Of a DNA stretch of 64,000 bases, positions 49,703-60,191 are shown piece after piece. Source of the stretch: Candidatus Kapaibacterium sp. (GTDB taxonomy: Bacteria > Bacteroidota > Ignavibacteria > Kapaibacteriales > UBA4661); contig JALONG010000006.1 in NCBI GenBank assembly GCA_025455065.1, positions 158,556-222,555 of the forward strand, written 5' to 3'. Under the pieces are notes generated by a model. That model ran no database searches and had not been told where the DNA came from. It saw nothing but the letters and a program-made list of their open reading frames with translations. A program made the translations under genes and the position numbers. Position 1 is the stretch's first letter, and the number at the start of each line of letters is the position of its first letter.

Positions 49703-52081
49703 CCGGCCACAGCAGAAGTCATCACCACAACACTTCCCGTGCAGGGAATGACCTGCGCGAGTTGTGTTGCGCGAGTTGAAAAAGTTCTCCAGCGCACCGG
49801 TGGCGTAGAATCTGCCTCCGTGAACCTCGCCACTGAACAGGCAACCATTACCTTCCTTCCCGAAAAAACCAACCTTGAATCCCTCGCCGAAGTCATAAAC
49901 AACGCTGGATACAGCCTTCTTCTTCCCACGCCGCAAGCCGCTGAGGGCGTACCATCAAGCCTGACCGATACCATAAGCGACCATTCTGCCGACCTCGCCG
50001 AACAGCAAGCGGCAGCGCAAGAGCGCGAATATCACAAACTCCGGCAGGACTTCGTTGTGAGCGCTGTTTTGGGCTTACCGGTGATGATACTTGGCATGGC
50101 GAGTATGACCACAATCGGGATGGCGTTTCTGCACGATATTGGTTTGACGATGCAAAGCCTGAACTACGCTTTATTGCTTGCTTCTACGGCTGTTGTGCTT
50201 GTTTCGGGGCGGCGTTTTTTTCGTTTGGCGTGGAAAAATTTACTGCACGGAGCATTTGACATGAACACGCTTGTTGCCGTCGGAACGGGCGTGGCGTATA
50301 GCTTTAGCGCGGCTGTGGTGCTTCGTCCCGAGGCATTTTCGTTTTCCAATCCCGAAGATTATGTATATTTCGACACCGCCACGACGATTATCATGCTGAT
50401 TTTGATGGGAAAAGTTTTGGAAGCACGGGCAAAACGTCAGACGGCTTCTGCGATGAAAGCCTTGATGAATCTCCAACCCAAAACAGCGCGGGTGCTGCGG
50501 AACGGCGTGATGAGCGACGTACCGCTACAAGAGGTGCTGCGCGGCGAACTTGTTATCGTGCGTCCGGGAGAGACGATTCCTGTTGATGGCACGGTGCAAA
50601 GCGGTTTGTCGCTTGTGGATGAATCCATGCTGACGGGTGAACCTTTTCCAAACGAGAAACAAAGCGGCTCTGAGGTAACGGGCGGCACGGTAAACGGCAA
50701 GGGAACACTCACGATTGTCACCAAAGCCGTCGGCGCGGCGAGTGTTTTGCAGCACATTATTCGCCTCGTGGAAGAAGCGCAAGGCTCCAAAGCGGCAATT
50801 CAACGCCTCGCAGACCGCATTGCGTCGGTGTTTGTCCCGACTGTTCTTGTGCTTGCCGTTATCACATTTTTGGCGTGGCTGATTGTGGGAGGAATGACCT
50901 CCGGCACAGGCACACACACGCTGCCGACAGCAATGATTCATGCGATTGCCGTGCTGATAATTGCCTGCCCTTGCGCTTTGGGCTTGGCAACACCAGCCGC
51001 CATTATGGTCGGAACAGGCGTTGGCGCACGGCACGGGATTCTTATCAAAAATGCCGAGGCATTGGAACGTGCAGAGCGCACTAACACGGTAGTTTTCGAC
51101 AAAACAGGAACGCTCACACAAGGAAAACCGCGTCTTACTGACATTGCGCTCCGAAAAGAGCCAACGCCTGATAAACCTTTCACCGAAAACACCCTGCTTG
51201 CCTACGCTGCCGCCGTTGAGCAGTATTCCGAACATCCCTTGGGAAAAGCAATTGTTCGTGCAGCAGAAGAGCGCGGATTGCCTCTGCCTGAGGTAGAGAA
51301 TGTTCAAGCAGAAAGCGGCTTTGGGATTCGTGCAGAAATTCAGGACGAAATAATGCTCAAAAGCGCAACAATTCTCAAAAGCGAAACAATCCTTATTGGC
51401 ACTTCTGCGCTGCTCCGCGCCTACGAAATTCCCTTTGATGCTGCGGCTGAAGCACTTCTGCGTGAAGCAGAGCGGTTGCGGGAAGCAGGAAAAACGGTTG
51501 TTTTTGTGGCGTGGAAAGGCAGCGTACAAGGAATTATCGGCATTGCCGACAGTATTGCCGAAGGCGCAAAGGAAGCCGTCGCTGCATTGCAAAAGGCATC
51601 GCTGGAAGTCATTATGCTCACAGGTGACCAAGCCCGCACCGCAAATGCGATTGCTGCCGAACTCGGCATCAAGCGTGTGATTGCCGAAGTGCTGCCGGAT
51701 GCAAAAGCACAAACTATTGCGCAATTACAAGCCGAAGGGCGCATTGTTGCTATGGTTGGCGACGGTATCAACGACGCACCGGCATTGGCAACCGCAGAAG
51801 TTGGTATTGCGATGGGACACGGCACGGATGTGGCAATAGGCGCAGCGTCAATCACGCTTTTGCGGAATGACCTTCGCGCCGTTGCTCAAGCAATTCTCCT
51901 TTCCAAGCGCACGGTGCGCACCATTCGGCAAAATCTTTTTTGGGCGTTTGCTTACAATGTCGTCGGCATCCCTGTTGCAGCGCTGGGGTTGCTGAATCTG
52001 ATGTTGGCTGCGGGTGCGATGGCGTTTAGTTCGGTATCGGTTTTGACGAATAGTTTGCGGTTGCGGAGAATGAGGTTGTGA
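49640..52081 (+). CDS. copA: Copper-exporting P1B-type ATPase
   Basis: 813 residues. After a Met/Ser/Gln-rich tail (1-25) comes one HMA domain with GMTCASC (about 36-42), then eight membrane helices. Visible are the copper-site [12 protein letters not shown] in helix 6, phosphorylation site [19 protein letters not shown] (HP motif), and the hinge [20 protein letters not shown]. It pumps Cu(I) out of the cytoplasm. Five in-frame ATGs occur every 15 bases at the start (49640, 49655, 49670, 49685, 49700), so the exact start is uncertain by up to 20 residues. It forms a pair with copZ; no CueR or CopY regulator is adjacent. Confidence 0.96.
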   Translation: MQSSSMQFSSMPSSSMQISSMPATAEVITTTLPVQGMTCASCVARVEKVLQRTGGVESASVNLATEQATITFLPEKTNLESLAEVINNAGYSLLLPTPQAAEGVPSSLTDTISDHSADLAEQQAAAQEREYHKLRQDFVVSAVLGLPVMILGMASMTTIGMAFLHDIGLTMQSLNYALLLASTAVVLVSGRRFFRLAWKNLLHGAFDMNTLVAVGTGVAYSFSAAVVLRPEAFSFSNPEDYVYFDTATTIIMLILMGKVLEARAKRQTASAMKALMNLQPKTARVLRNGVMSDVPLQEVLRGELVIVRPGETIPVDGTVQSGLSLVDESMLTGEPFPNEKQSGSEVTGGTVNGKGTLTIVTKAVGAASVLQHIIRLVEEAQGSKAAIQRLADRIASVFVPTVLVLAVITFLAWLIVGGMTSGTGTHTLPTAMIHAIAVLIIACPCALGLATPAAIMVGTGVGARHGILIKNAEALERAERTNTVVFDKTGTLTQGKPRLTDIALRKEPTPDKPFTENTLLAYAAAVEQYSEHPLGKAIVRAAEERGLPLPEVENVQAESGFGIRAEIQDEIMLKSATILKSETILIGTSALLRAYEIPFDAAAEALLREAERLREAGKTVVFVAWKGSVQGIIGIADSIAEGAKEAVAALQKASLEVIMLTGDQARTANAIAAELGIKRVIAEVLPDAKAQTIAQLQAEGRIVAMVGDGINDAPALATAEVGIAMGHGTDVAIGAASITLLRNDLRAVAQAILLSKRTVRTIRQNLFWAFAYNVVGIPVAALGLLNLMLAAGAMAFSSVSVLTNSLRLRRMRL

Positions 52082-52118
52082 GTTTTGGGGAGCGACGGCA
52101 GAATTTTTCAGAAAAAAT

Positions 52119-52378
52119 GTCCACGAATTGCACGAATTGGCACGAATCCTTGACACACCACATTCTTTTTCGTGAAGATTCGGTAACTGGTCATGGTTCA
52201 CAACAATTTATCCACGAATCACACGAATTGACACGAATCCTAGCGTAGCACCGTTGTTTGGTTTGAATAACAATCTTGTTGTTATGGTTATTCGTGAGGA
52301 TTCGTGCGATTCGTGGACAATTATTCTCGAAAGGGCTGACCAGTGACAAGATTCGTGAAGATTCGTGCGATTCGTGGA
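52119..52378. repeat. Nested family D cluster (copies D2/D3)
   Basis: An outer pair of arms (TCCACGAATTGCACG at 52120 and GCGATTCGTGGA at 52367-52378) encloses a complete inner element (arms at 52210-52237 and 52289-52318, TCCACGAATCACACG ... GCGATTCGTGGAC). The DNA between inner and outer arms is unrelated, so one copy seems to have inserted into another or recombined with it. No gene is seen in 52082-52669. Confidence 0.85.
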
Positions 52379-52726
52379 TTCCTTTGGCGAAAAACCTGAC
52401 CAAAGGCGTTCAGTCTTGTTTTGAGACGCAAAAACGAAACGGTGTTTTGGAATGAAACGGCGCAATACATCACTCTTGAAGCGGTTCTGTCGTGCGCACC
52501 ATTACTGCCGTGTGGTGATTTGGTGCGTGTTTTGGGGAAAATGTGTAGATTTGCAGTGCAGCACAAACGAGCAGAACATCATCACGATACCGCCGAGACC
52601 ATAAAAAGCGCTTGGGAGCAAGAATTTGGTCTAATTTTTGCGTGGATGTGCTGTGAAGCATGGCGCACAATGGAGAGTACGCCCCGCTTCCTTAAATCCC
52701 CTCATGTTTCCTTCATTCTCAAGATC

Positions 52727-55700
52727 ATGTTGTTTGCGTCTCGAATTTCTTGTGTTTTCGTGAGCATGGCGTTTGCCGTTATTGCCATGTTTACATCGGT
52801 GGAACGGGCGTTTGCACAAGCGTCAATCGGTATCCCCGTAGGTTTTCAAAAATCAACTGCACAATTAACTGTAACAGGCGAGGTACGATTTCGTCCACAG
52901 AATTGTGATATTCCTGTGAATGAAAGTAGAGCTATTTTTATTTTTCCAACAGGAGATACAACACGTCGTCAGTCTGGTCAAGTAGTAAGTATCACTATTT
53001 CCGGTCCACACGCATCCGATTTTCGGATTTTAGCGCCAAGCACCCTCCCTGCTCCTGTATTGGCACAGCGAAACGGAATACTAATTACCCTACAGTTTAA
53101 TGGAAGTGATATTGGAGAACGTAGGGCGACTGCAACTATTGTAACGGTAGATAGCACGGGCGCACCTATCCCAAATAATGTGATATTAAACCTCTTCGCT
53201 AATCGTGGCAGACGCACCTTTGAACTTCTCCAACAAAATATAGACTTCGGCACATTGCCGCCCAATACTCCCGCAACCCGCACTATCCCTTGGCTGCGCA
53301 ACACAGGCACAGTGCCAATTACGTGGCAGTTTTCGCCTGATTTTAACCCGCGCTTTCGTGTACTTTCGACTGTGCCTGCATCGGTTTTAGACGCTGGAAG
53401 GCGATTCCTCACGACGGTTCAACCCGGTGAAACGATGCAACTAACAATGCAGTTTTTAGGCGACCTTGCAGGACAGATGCCGTCGGCAAATTTTAATCCG
53501 ACGGACGTGGAATGTGGTCCCAGTTTGGATTTTCAAGTGCGGGCGGCTGTTTCGCAAAATCCGCCGAATATTACCGCACGAAATATCGTACAAGGTGTGG
53601 AAACTCCTATACGCGACCAGCGCTTGTTTTTGGGGAATTATGATTGTGAAGCAACCAAACCCGCGTTTATAGATACGACCATCAAAATTTACAATTCCGG
53701 TCAAGAAACCTTGATTGTAAGCGGTGCATCCTTTGACCATCCCGATTTTCAAGTCGTTAATCCGCCCAATCTTTCTCCGCAAAACCCGCTCAGTATCACG
53801 TTTAATACTTCGCGGGATTTGACGATTCGTTACACACCCCGCCTTGCCAGTATTGATGATATTCTACCTGTGCTAACCCTGACTTCTAATGCTGCAAACG
53901 GCTCGCCCACAGGCAGCACGACGGTGAATTTACGTGTGCGGAATGATGCGGTTCGTTTTGTGGTATCGCGGCAAACGATTGATTTCGGTACTGTTACGCG
54001 GGGAGGTACATTGCCCGCGCAGAGTATCATTATTCGCAACGCAGGAACTGTTATCGCTCCAATTCCGCCGTTCAATAGCACATTGTTTCAAACAACCGTT
54101 TCGCAGACACCGCTTGCGCCCGGAGATTCGGCAGTAGTAACGTTCCGCGTCTTGAATACAGCTACTGCGGGATTATTCAGCGAAACATGGAATTTGTTGG
54201 ATTTGTGTAATATCGCAACACCGATAACGCTGCGCTATTCCGTTAATCGCCCAAACCCGACTATTGGTCTCGCTGTTCCGGTGCGCTTCGGGAATTTAGT
54301 TTGCTCAAGCGACACCTTGAATACGCTCACCATTTCTAATACCGGAAACGACGCAAACGACCTTGTTATCAGCGATTTGCGGGTGTTGGGTTTAAGTAGC
54401 GGCGCTTTTTCGCTTGTCCAGCCGCCCGCCTTGCCGATTACAATTCCTTCAGGGCAATCCCGCACGGTGCAAGTGCGCTTCCGCCCTTTGCGCACGGGCA
54501 TCACAAGCGACACACTCCGCATCACCTCTAACGCCGAAGGCACACCTGTTTTTAACGCAGCGCTGACAGGCTCGAAAGATTCAGTGAGTTTTAGCGTTTC
54601 ACGCACGAGTATCAATTTTGTCAATATCCTGCCTAACGTCTCGGCAAACGAGGTGATAACGGTGATGAATACGGGCAGCGTTCCTATTCAATGGGGCGCG
54701 GGAACGTTTTCCATCGGAAGTCCCTTTTCGTTGCAGTTTAATCCCACAACAACGCCCGTCGGCGGCTCGTCGCAAGTAACGGTAACGTTTCTCGGCAGCG
54801 CGAATGATGCCTCGACAACGGCTCGATTCCTCGACATTTGCGGTCGTGTGCAAACGGTGAACGTGGGCGCGACAATTTTGCGCCCTTATATTAGCGCCAC
54901 TGATGCAGTTTCTTTCGGCACGTTGACCTGCGAAGTTTCTTCGTCGGCACAAATTACGATTGCCAACACAGGCGGACAGGATTTGCTGGTGAGCGCGATA
55001 ACGTCGTCTTCGCCGCTTTACCGCTTGCAATTACCGCCTTTGCCGCTCCGCATCTCGCGCGGAATGCCTGTGAGTATTCCGCTCACTTTCACACCAAGCC
55101 AGATGACCTTGGGCGCTGTTCCGGCGAGCATTAGCATCACATCGAACGCCGCAAACGGCTCTACGACAACGACGCTCAGTGCAATCAAAAACACCCAAGA
55201 CTTCGAGTTTCTTGATTTAACGCCGACCGACGATGCAAATTCTATTTTCCGCAACATCGGCACAACGCCCCCGAACACGCCGCGTACACTCACGGTGCGA
55301 CTGCGAAACACAGGAAATCTGCCCATTGCGTGGCGCGTTCCGGTATTTTCGGCGGATTCGCTCTTTGCAGTGGAAAGCGTTGCACAAAACCCCACACCGC
55401 CCGGCACAATAACGACCATGACCGTGCGCTTTCGCGGTAGCGCCTGCCCGGGACAAAACCTGACTTCGACTGGTCTCCCGGTGCTGGACAATTACGGGTT
55501 TGATTGCCGAAAGCCAACGGCGCGTGTGATTCTTTCTGCCGAAACGCTTCCGGCTTCCGCGTTGCTTTGGACGGACACGCTTCGTGCGGGCATTGGTGAT
55601 ACCTTCTCGCTGCCCATTCGCCTCCGCAACCCGCGCTTTTTGCGGGAAGCCGGAGTGCAAGGATTTTCCTTTGTTCTGCGCTACGACTTTTCGGTGATGT

Positions 55701-56248
55701 CGCCACAAACCACACCAAAAGGTGCTATTCAAGGACAAACCCGCTTGCAGCCTGTTACGCTCATGCTTCCGCAGACGATTTCCGCCGACAGTATTTTGGG
55801 CAGAATCCCGTTTATTGCTACGCTTGGCAGCACATCGGGAACGCTGATTGCGATTGACAGCCTTCGCGCTTTCGGCTCGACGGGCGCGAGTTGTATTCTT
55901 TTTGACACCTCGCCCTTGCAATCGCGCTTCACGCTTGACCGAATATGCGTAGAAGGCGGTATGCGGCTTGTCAAAGCCTCCGGTACACGGCTTGCAATGA
56001 CGCAAAACAAGCCCAATCCCGCTTCCGGCATAACAACGATTGATTTTTCGTTGATTGAATTTGGCACAAGTTCGGTAACGGTGTATTCTATGCTGGGCGA
56101 GCCTGTATTACAAGCCATGTCGGGGCGCTTAGAGCCGGGCGAATACTCGCTGGACATGGATGTCAGCCGCTTGCCGTCGGGAGTGTATTTTTATGTTCTG
56201 CAAACGCCCACAAACCGCCGCGTCGGAAGAATGGAGGTGATACGATGA
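52727..56248 (+). CDS. Giant secreted choice-of-anchor-D repeat protein with T9SS-like C-terminus
   Basis: 1173 residues from the ATG at 52727, which starts directly with a signal peptide (cleavage near ERAFAQ). Another ATG at 52670 or a TTG at 52421 would lengthen it but add non-conserved sequence. The body is a row of about eight HYDIN/ASPM-type (choice-of-anchor D) beta units, each with an IDFGTV/VRFGNLVC-type start followed by a NTGxxP strand and ending ...TSNAxxGxPxxxxVxL. A cohesin-like part (about 930-1060) and a C-terminal sorting-like domain (NKPNPASGITTIDFSL ... LPSGVYFYVLQT) follow. It is exported and probably surface-bound. Its stop overlaps the start of the dual-OmpA gene. Confidence 0.87.
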   Translation: MLFASRISCVFVSMAFAVIAMFTSVERAFAQASIGIPVGFQKSTAQLTVTGEVRFRPQNCDIPVNESRAIFIFPTGDTTRRQSGQVVSITISGPHASDFRILAPSTLPAPVLAQRNGILITLQFNGSDIGERRATATIVTVDSTGAPIPNNVILNLFANRGRRTFELLQQNIDFGTLPPNTPATRTIPWLRNTGTVPITWQFSPDFNPRFRVLSTVPASVLDAGRRFLTTVQPGETMQLTMQFLGDLAGQMPSANFNPTDVECGPSLDFQVRAAVSQNPPNITARNIVQGVETPIRDQRLFLGNYDCEATKPAFIDTTIKIYNSGQETLIVSGASFDHPDFQVVNPPNLSPQNPLSITFNTSRDLTIRYTPRLASIDDILPVLTLTSNAANGSPTGSTTVNLRVRNDAVRFVVSRQTIDFGTVTRGGTLPAQSIIIRNAGTVIAPIPPFNSTLFQTTVSQTPLAPGDSAVVTFRVLNTATAGLFSETWNLLDLCNIATPITLRYSVNRPNPTIGLAVPVRFGNLVCSSDTLNTLTISNTGNDANDLVISDLRVLGLSSGAFSLVQPPALPITIPSGQSRTVQVRFRPLRTGITSDTLRITSNAEGTPVFNAALTGSKDSVSFSVSRTSINFVNILPNVSANEVITVMNTGSVPIQWGAGTFSIGSPFSLQFNPTTTPVGGSSQVTVTFLGSANDASTTARFLDICGRVQTVNVGATILRPYISATDAVSFGTLTCEVSSSAQITIANTGGQDLLVSAITSSSPLYRLQLPPLPLRISRGMPVSIPLTFTPSQMTLGAVPASISITSNAANGSTTTTLSAIKNTQDFEFLDLTPTDDANSIFRNIGTTPPNTPRTLTVRLRNTGNLPIAWRVPVFSADSLFAVESVAQNPTPPGTITTMTVRFRGSACPGQNLTSTGLPVLDNYGFDCRKPTARVILSAETLPASALLWTDTLRAGIGDTFSLPIRLRNPRFLREAGVQGFSFVLRYDFSVMSPQTTPKGAIQGQTRLQPVTLMLPQTISADSILGRIPFIATLGSTSGTLIAIDSLRAFGSTGASCILFDTSPLQSRFTLDRICVEGGMRLVKASGTRLAMTQNKPNPASGITTIDFSLIEFGTSSVTVYSMLGEPVLQAMSGRLEPGEYSLDMDVSRLPSGVYFYVLQTPTNRRVGRMEVIR

Positions 56249-58875
56249 AAAAGTGTAGCGTACATAACCAATTTCCTGCCAACCGTAGCACAGACATTCT
56301 TGTCTGTGCCACCAATGCGCGGAAGCGCATAAAAACAGGGTTTGAGATGGAGGAATGTGATAGAGAAGCCCCAGCCTACGCGAACATTTTCCCCCGTAGC
56401 ACAGACATTCTATGTGATAGAGAAGCCCCAGCCTACGCGAACATTTTCCCCCGTAGCACAGACATTCTTGTCTGTGCCACCAATGCGCGGAAGCGCATAA
56501 AAACAGGGTTTGAGATGGAGGAATGTGTGATAGTGGGAAAAACGGCTCTGCATACAATATCACTGAATCACTATCTTACAACCAAAGAAGATTATGCGCT
56601 GTCGCGCATTAGTGGCACAGACAAGAATGTCTGTGCTACGGGGAAGAGCGTGGCAGCAAGGGATTATGCGCTGTCGCGCATTAGTGGCACAGACAAGAGT
56701 GTCTGTGCTATGTGGAAGAGACTTGGTTCTGCCTTCTCTGGCGCATGGCTACTTGTTTTGCTCATGCTCCTCACCTTTGCTCCGCTTCAAGCGCAAAAGG
56801 TAGATTCCGCCGCACGGATGCGATTCGGTGTCTATGGTCAGTTCGTGTACAATATGCACCGCGCAGCATTTGCGAGTTTGCCGGGTGTGCCGACGTGTTG
56901 CCCCCAATTTACCGATGCCGTGAGCAGCAGTTATGCGCTTGGGGCGCTGTTTGACATTCCGCTTGGCAACGTCGTTGGATTTTCACTTCGAGCAAATTAC
57001 AATCCCGTTCCGGCTACATTTTTAGTGGATGATGCCCGTCCCGAATTTCTCACTATCAACACCACAGGCGAGGCTGTACGCAGTTTTACGCGCCATTCGT
57101 TTACGTCGAATATGCGTAGCGTTGGTTTGGAAGCCTTTTTAACGCTGAAACCGCTTACGCCTGCCACTAAGACCGATGACGGTTTGACGGTGCTTCTGGG
57201 CGCGAGAGCAGGGTATATGGTGCAAAGCACCTTCCGCCAATTTGAACAAACCGCCGCCGATAGTATTCGCTTTACCGACGCAAGTGGCAGGGATTTGGGA
57301 ACGATTCGGAATGATGTCACCTCCGCAATCCCTTCGCTGAACGCCATTCCAATTTCGCTCATGGGCGGTTTGGCGTGGGAAATTCCGCTTAACAGCAAGC
57401 GCACGGTCTATATCACGCCGGAAGTATTTTATTCTTTCCCGCTTACATCGGTCATCAGCAACACCGCATGGAATGGTGCGTGGTCGGTGCATCAGATTCG
57501 TGCGGGAATTTCGCTCAAATTTGCACCGGAACGAAAAATTATTGACACGACAAGCATAGAGAATCCGCCTCCCCCGCAGCGAGATTCTACGCCTGTTACG
57601 GTTGTTTCGCCGCCGGACGGTTCAGGTTTGACAGGTGGGCAAAGTGGTGTAGAAACAGGTGGGAACGAACTTTCAGCGAAAATTACCGCCGTTGGTGTGG
57701 AGCGCGACGGCAAGGAAATTACCGATGTTACCTTCCGTGTGGAGGAGTTTTTATCCACGAATTTGCGCCCACTTCTTCCCTACGTGTTTTTTGCACAAGG
57801 CAGCGACAATATCCCGGAACGCTACGACCGCCTTTCTAAGCGGGATGTGGACGATTTTTTTGTGGATAGATTGCATAATTTCGAGATGTTGGAAACGTAT
57901 CATCACATTATGAACATCGTCGGGCGGCGTATGCGGCAAAACCCAACGGCGAAGCTGACGATTACAGGCTGCAACGACAATGTATCTGCCGGCGAGCGCG
58001 GAAACACGGGACTTTCCTATCGTCGTGCGAAGGCAGTGCGGGATTATCTTGCCAACACGTGGGAAATAGACACAGTGCGGATGCCGATTCAGGTGCGGAA
58101 TCTCCCCACAACGCCGACGGTTTCCAACACGAAGCAGTATGACACGGAAGTTGTGCAGGAAAATCGGCGCATTGAGTTTAGTTCCGATACGTGGGAAATT
58201 CTCGAACCGATAAAAACACAAGACACCGTGCGGACAGTTTCGCCGCCAATTATCCGCTTGCGCCCGCGTATTTTACTGCCGAAAGGAAATGTGAAAGAAT
58301 GGCGCGTAACGGTGGGACAAAACGGGCAAGTTCTCAAAGAATTTCGCGGAACAGGCAGTATTCCTGCGGTTTTGGATTGGAACATTGCCGAAAATCCCGC
58401 AATGATTCCCCGCGCACCCGCACCACTTGAGTATTCGCTGAATGTTACCGATGATAGTGGGAATCGCCTTGCTGCCAATGGCGCATCGCCGCTTGAACAA
58501 ATTACCATTCAGCGCAAACGTCGTGAGCGTCTGAAAGACCGCGAAGTAGATAGATACAGCCTTATTTTGTTCGATTTTGATAAATCAAGCCTGACCAATA
58601 CGCAGCAGCGTATCGCGTCGTTTATTAAAACACAAATTGCGGAAGAAGCAACGGTGCGCATTTCAGGCTACACCGATTACACAAACCCGCTTGATTATTC
58701 GCTGCGTTTGTCAAAATCTCGCGCCCGTGAAACCGCAGCAGCACTGGATTTGCTGAAAAAAGCCGAAGTACGCGGACTTGGGAAAACGGTTCTGCTCTAT
58801 GACACCGAAATTCCCGAAGGGCGTTTTTATTGCCGGACGGTAACGATTGTCGTGGAAACACCGATACAGCCTTGA
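56245..58875 (+). CDS. Outer-membrane protein with two OmpA-like domains (paralogue 2), repeat-extended N-terminus
   Basis: The frame opens with an ATG overlapping the previous stop (ATGA) and gives 876 residues. The first 155 are translated repeat DNA (STDILVCATN and GTDKNVCAT peptides). The ATG at 56710 begins a signal peptide (WKRLGSAFSGAWLLVLLMLL, then TFAPLQAQ), so the working start is probably 56710 (721 residues). From there: barrel-like part (about 35-275), OmpA-like domain 1 at about 350-495 (LLPYVFFAQGSDNIPERY, RRAKAVRDYLAN, ENRRIEFSSD), Ig-like bridge, OmpA-like domain 2 at about 612-718 (ILFDFDKSSLTNTQQRI, ISGYTDYTNPLDYSLRLSKS). Order and length match the gene at 31200-33401. Translational coupling to the anchor-D cargo gene is visible. 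Confidence 0.83.
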   Translation: MKKCSVHNQFPANRSTDILVCATNARKRIKTGFEMEECDREAPAYANIFPRSTDILCDREAPAYANIFPRSTDILVCATNARKRIKTGFEMEECVIVGKTALHTISLNHYLTTKEDYALSRISGTDKNVCATGKSVAARDYALSRISGTDKSVCAMWKRLGSAFSGAWLLVLLMLLTFAPLQAQKVDSAARMRFGVYGQFVYNMHRAAFASLPGVPTCCPQFTDAVSSSYALGALFDIPLGNVVGFSLRANYNPVPATFLVDDARPEFLTINTTGEAVRSFTRHSFTSNMRSVGLEAFLTLKPLTPATKTDDGLTVLLGARAGYMVQSTFRQFEQTAADSIRFTDASGRDLGTIRNDVTSAIPSLNAIPISLMGGLAWEIPLNSKRTVYITPEVFYSFPLTSVISNTAWNGAWSVHQIRAGISLKFAPERKIIDTTSIENPPPPQRDSTPVTVVSPPDGSGLTGGQSGVETGGNELSAKITAVGVERDGKEITDVTFRVEEFLSTNLRPLLPYVFFAQGSDNIPERYDRLSKRDVDDFFVDRLHNFEMLETYHHIMNIVGRRMRQNPTAKLTITGCNDNVSAGERGNTGLSYRRAKAVRDYLANTWEIDTVRMPIQVRNLPTTPTVSNTKQYDTEVVQENRRIEFSSDTWEILEPIKTQDTVRTVSPPIIRLRPRILLPKGNVKEWRVTVGQNGQVLKEFRGTGSIPAVLDWNIAENPAMIPRAPAPLEYSLNVTDDSGNRLAANGASPLEQITIQRKRRERLKDREVDRYSLILFDFDKSSLTNTQQRIASFIKTQIAEEATVRISGYTDYTNPLDYSLRLSKSRARETAAALDLLKKAEVRGLGKTVLLYDTEIPEGRFYCRTVTIVVETPIQP
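56283..56712. repeat. Duplicated family A cluster inside the dual-OmpA reading frame
   Basis: Four family A hairpins. A 77-base segment starting CCGTAGCACAGAC recurs at a distance of 168 bases (56283 and 56451). A unit starting GTGATAGAGAAGCCCC recurs after 57 bases (56357 and 56414). A unit starting GATTATGCGCTGTCGCGC recurs after 72 bases (56590 and 56662). All three distances are multiples of three, and no stop codon occurs in the coding frame. The last three bases form the ATG at 56710. Confidence 0.93.
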
Positions 58876-58994
58876 TGTCGCAGCGAGTAATGTACCAATG
58901 GTGAACGAGGATTGATTTTTGCCACAAGGAACAATTTGTATTTCTCTCATTCGTTTGATAATTTAGCTAAGGAATAGCGACAGAATATCTTCGA

Positions 58995-59125
58995 CGTAGC
59001 ACAGACATTCTTGTCTGTGTCCTTAACGCCGTAAGGCGTATTTACCGAAAGCAGCAAACGAAAGGCTAGGAAGAAGGCTATTCGCTACGCTCATTTTGGA
59101 CACAGACAAGAATGTCTGTGCTACG
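58995..59125. repeat. Family A palindromic element (copy A4, 131 bp)
   Basis: Ends CGTAGCACAGACATTC and GAATGTCTGTGCTACG are perfect inverted repeats; the core (AACGCCGTAAGGCGTATTTACC ... in part) has the same orientation as A1. The rest of 58876-59261 shows no gene. Confidence 0.9.
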
Positions 59126-59261
59126 AAGAAAAGTCTGTTTATTTTTTGTTCATTCCTCATAAAATCGTTCCAATTCCTTCTCACTCGCTGAAAATATTTG
59201 ACCAAACAACGTTTTGACTAAATAACGTTTGGGCAACCTTTCGGCATCATCACCGCCTGTT

Positions 59262-60176
59262 ATGTTCTCACATCTCCTGCGATTGCGCTCACCAATACTG
59301 GTGTTGCTGACACTTTTCGTTACTGTCATTATTGTTCCCTCATCGTTATTTGCTCAAGAAACCGAAGGTTCTTCGCCCTTGGAACTTGGAAGGCGCATTG
59401 TGCCTGATGTTATCGGCATTGTTGCCGGACCAAGTTTTAACGTGGTGAACGGTTCGCTCACAACGGGCTGTCCCTGCACCTTCGATGGCGGCTTGGGTGT
59501 AAGCGGTCTTGTGGGATTGATGTACGAGAAAAATTTGCTCACGCCCGGTCCGACATGGCGCTTGGGAACAGTAAACATCGGCGCTCGTTTGCTTTATGAA
59601 ACGCGCTCAGTCAGTTCTGCTTTTCGTGAATATGAAAACAACACTTTCCGTTCTGTCAAGCAACCAAGTCAGTTTTACACGCTTCCGATTTTGTATCGGC
59701 ACTTAGCGGAAGTGAATTACGGTATGCTCACCCTTACGCCGTATCTCACGTGGAACCCCCTTACTATCGGCATTTTCCAGCCCTTTGTGCAAGTCGGTAT
59801 TCAAGGTGGTTTGTTCATGGGCGGCAGAGCGCGGCACACAAAATTTATTTTGGATACGCAGGTGCGCCTCCCCACAAACGAAGAGGCAATCGTGGAATTT
59901 CCAAACCCGCTTGATTCCGCCTTGCCCGGCACCAGCAGCATTGTGATTCAAGACACAAGTTTCACGCCGCCAAGCCCCTTGCAGCTTGCTGCGTCCATTA
60001 CGCTCGGCACGGATATTCCCATTGGCACGAAATTTCGTCTCAGCGTTATGGGGAATTATTTGATTCCTTTTACGCCGCTTTCACTAGGTTTGGTGCGCCC
60101 TCCTGAGCCGGATGGTAATTTTACCGTTTCGGCATGGCAAATTATGTTGGCACTTAAAATGAATTTAGAACGATAA
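59262..60176 (+). CDS. Predicted outer-membrane beta-barrel protein
   Basis: 304 residues from the ATG at 59262; a TTG eleven codons earlier is not needed. The signal peptide ends near SLFAQE. The rest has alternating beta-strand patterns (VIGIVAGPSFNVVNGSL, WRLGTVNIGARLLYETRS, LTLTPYLTWNPL, IFQPFVQVGIQGGLFMGG) and ends with a strand whose last residues are MNLER. It resembles the barrel parts of PorV/OMP_b-brl-type proteins and, by its opening and CP-C motif, the barrel region of the dual-OmpA protein just upstream (compare its GVPTCCPQFTDAV). It may be a barrel-only relative belonging to the same surface module. Ligand unknown. Confidence 0.78.
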   Translation: MFSHLLRLRSPILVLLTLFVTVIIVPSSLFAQETEGSSPLELGRRIVPDVIGIVAGPSFNVVNGSLTTGCPCTFDGGLGVSGLVGLMYEKNLLTPGPTWRLGTVNIGARLLYETRSVSSAFREYENNTFRSVKQPSQFYTLPILYRHLAEVNYGMLTLTPYLTWNPLTIGIFQPFVQVGIQGGLFMGGRARHTKFILDTQVRLPTNEEAIVEFPNPLDSALPGTSSIVIQDTSFTPPSPLQLAASITLGTDIPIGTKFRLSVMGNYLIPFTPLSLGLVRPPEPDGNFTVSAWQIMLALKMNLER

Positions 60177-60191
60177 TTTTTTTATACAATC

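Noticed and set aside
50525..51724. 399-residue open frame antisense to copA
   Set aside because: Composition of a shadow frame; all conserved P-type ATPase motifs are on the sense strand.
56283..56712. CRISPR array
   Set aside because: The repeated units differ in length, are palindromic family A elements, and have no regular unique spacers; no cas gene is in the window.
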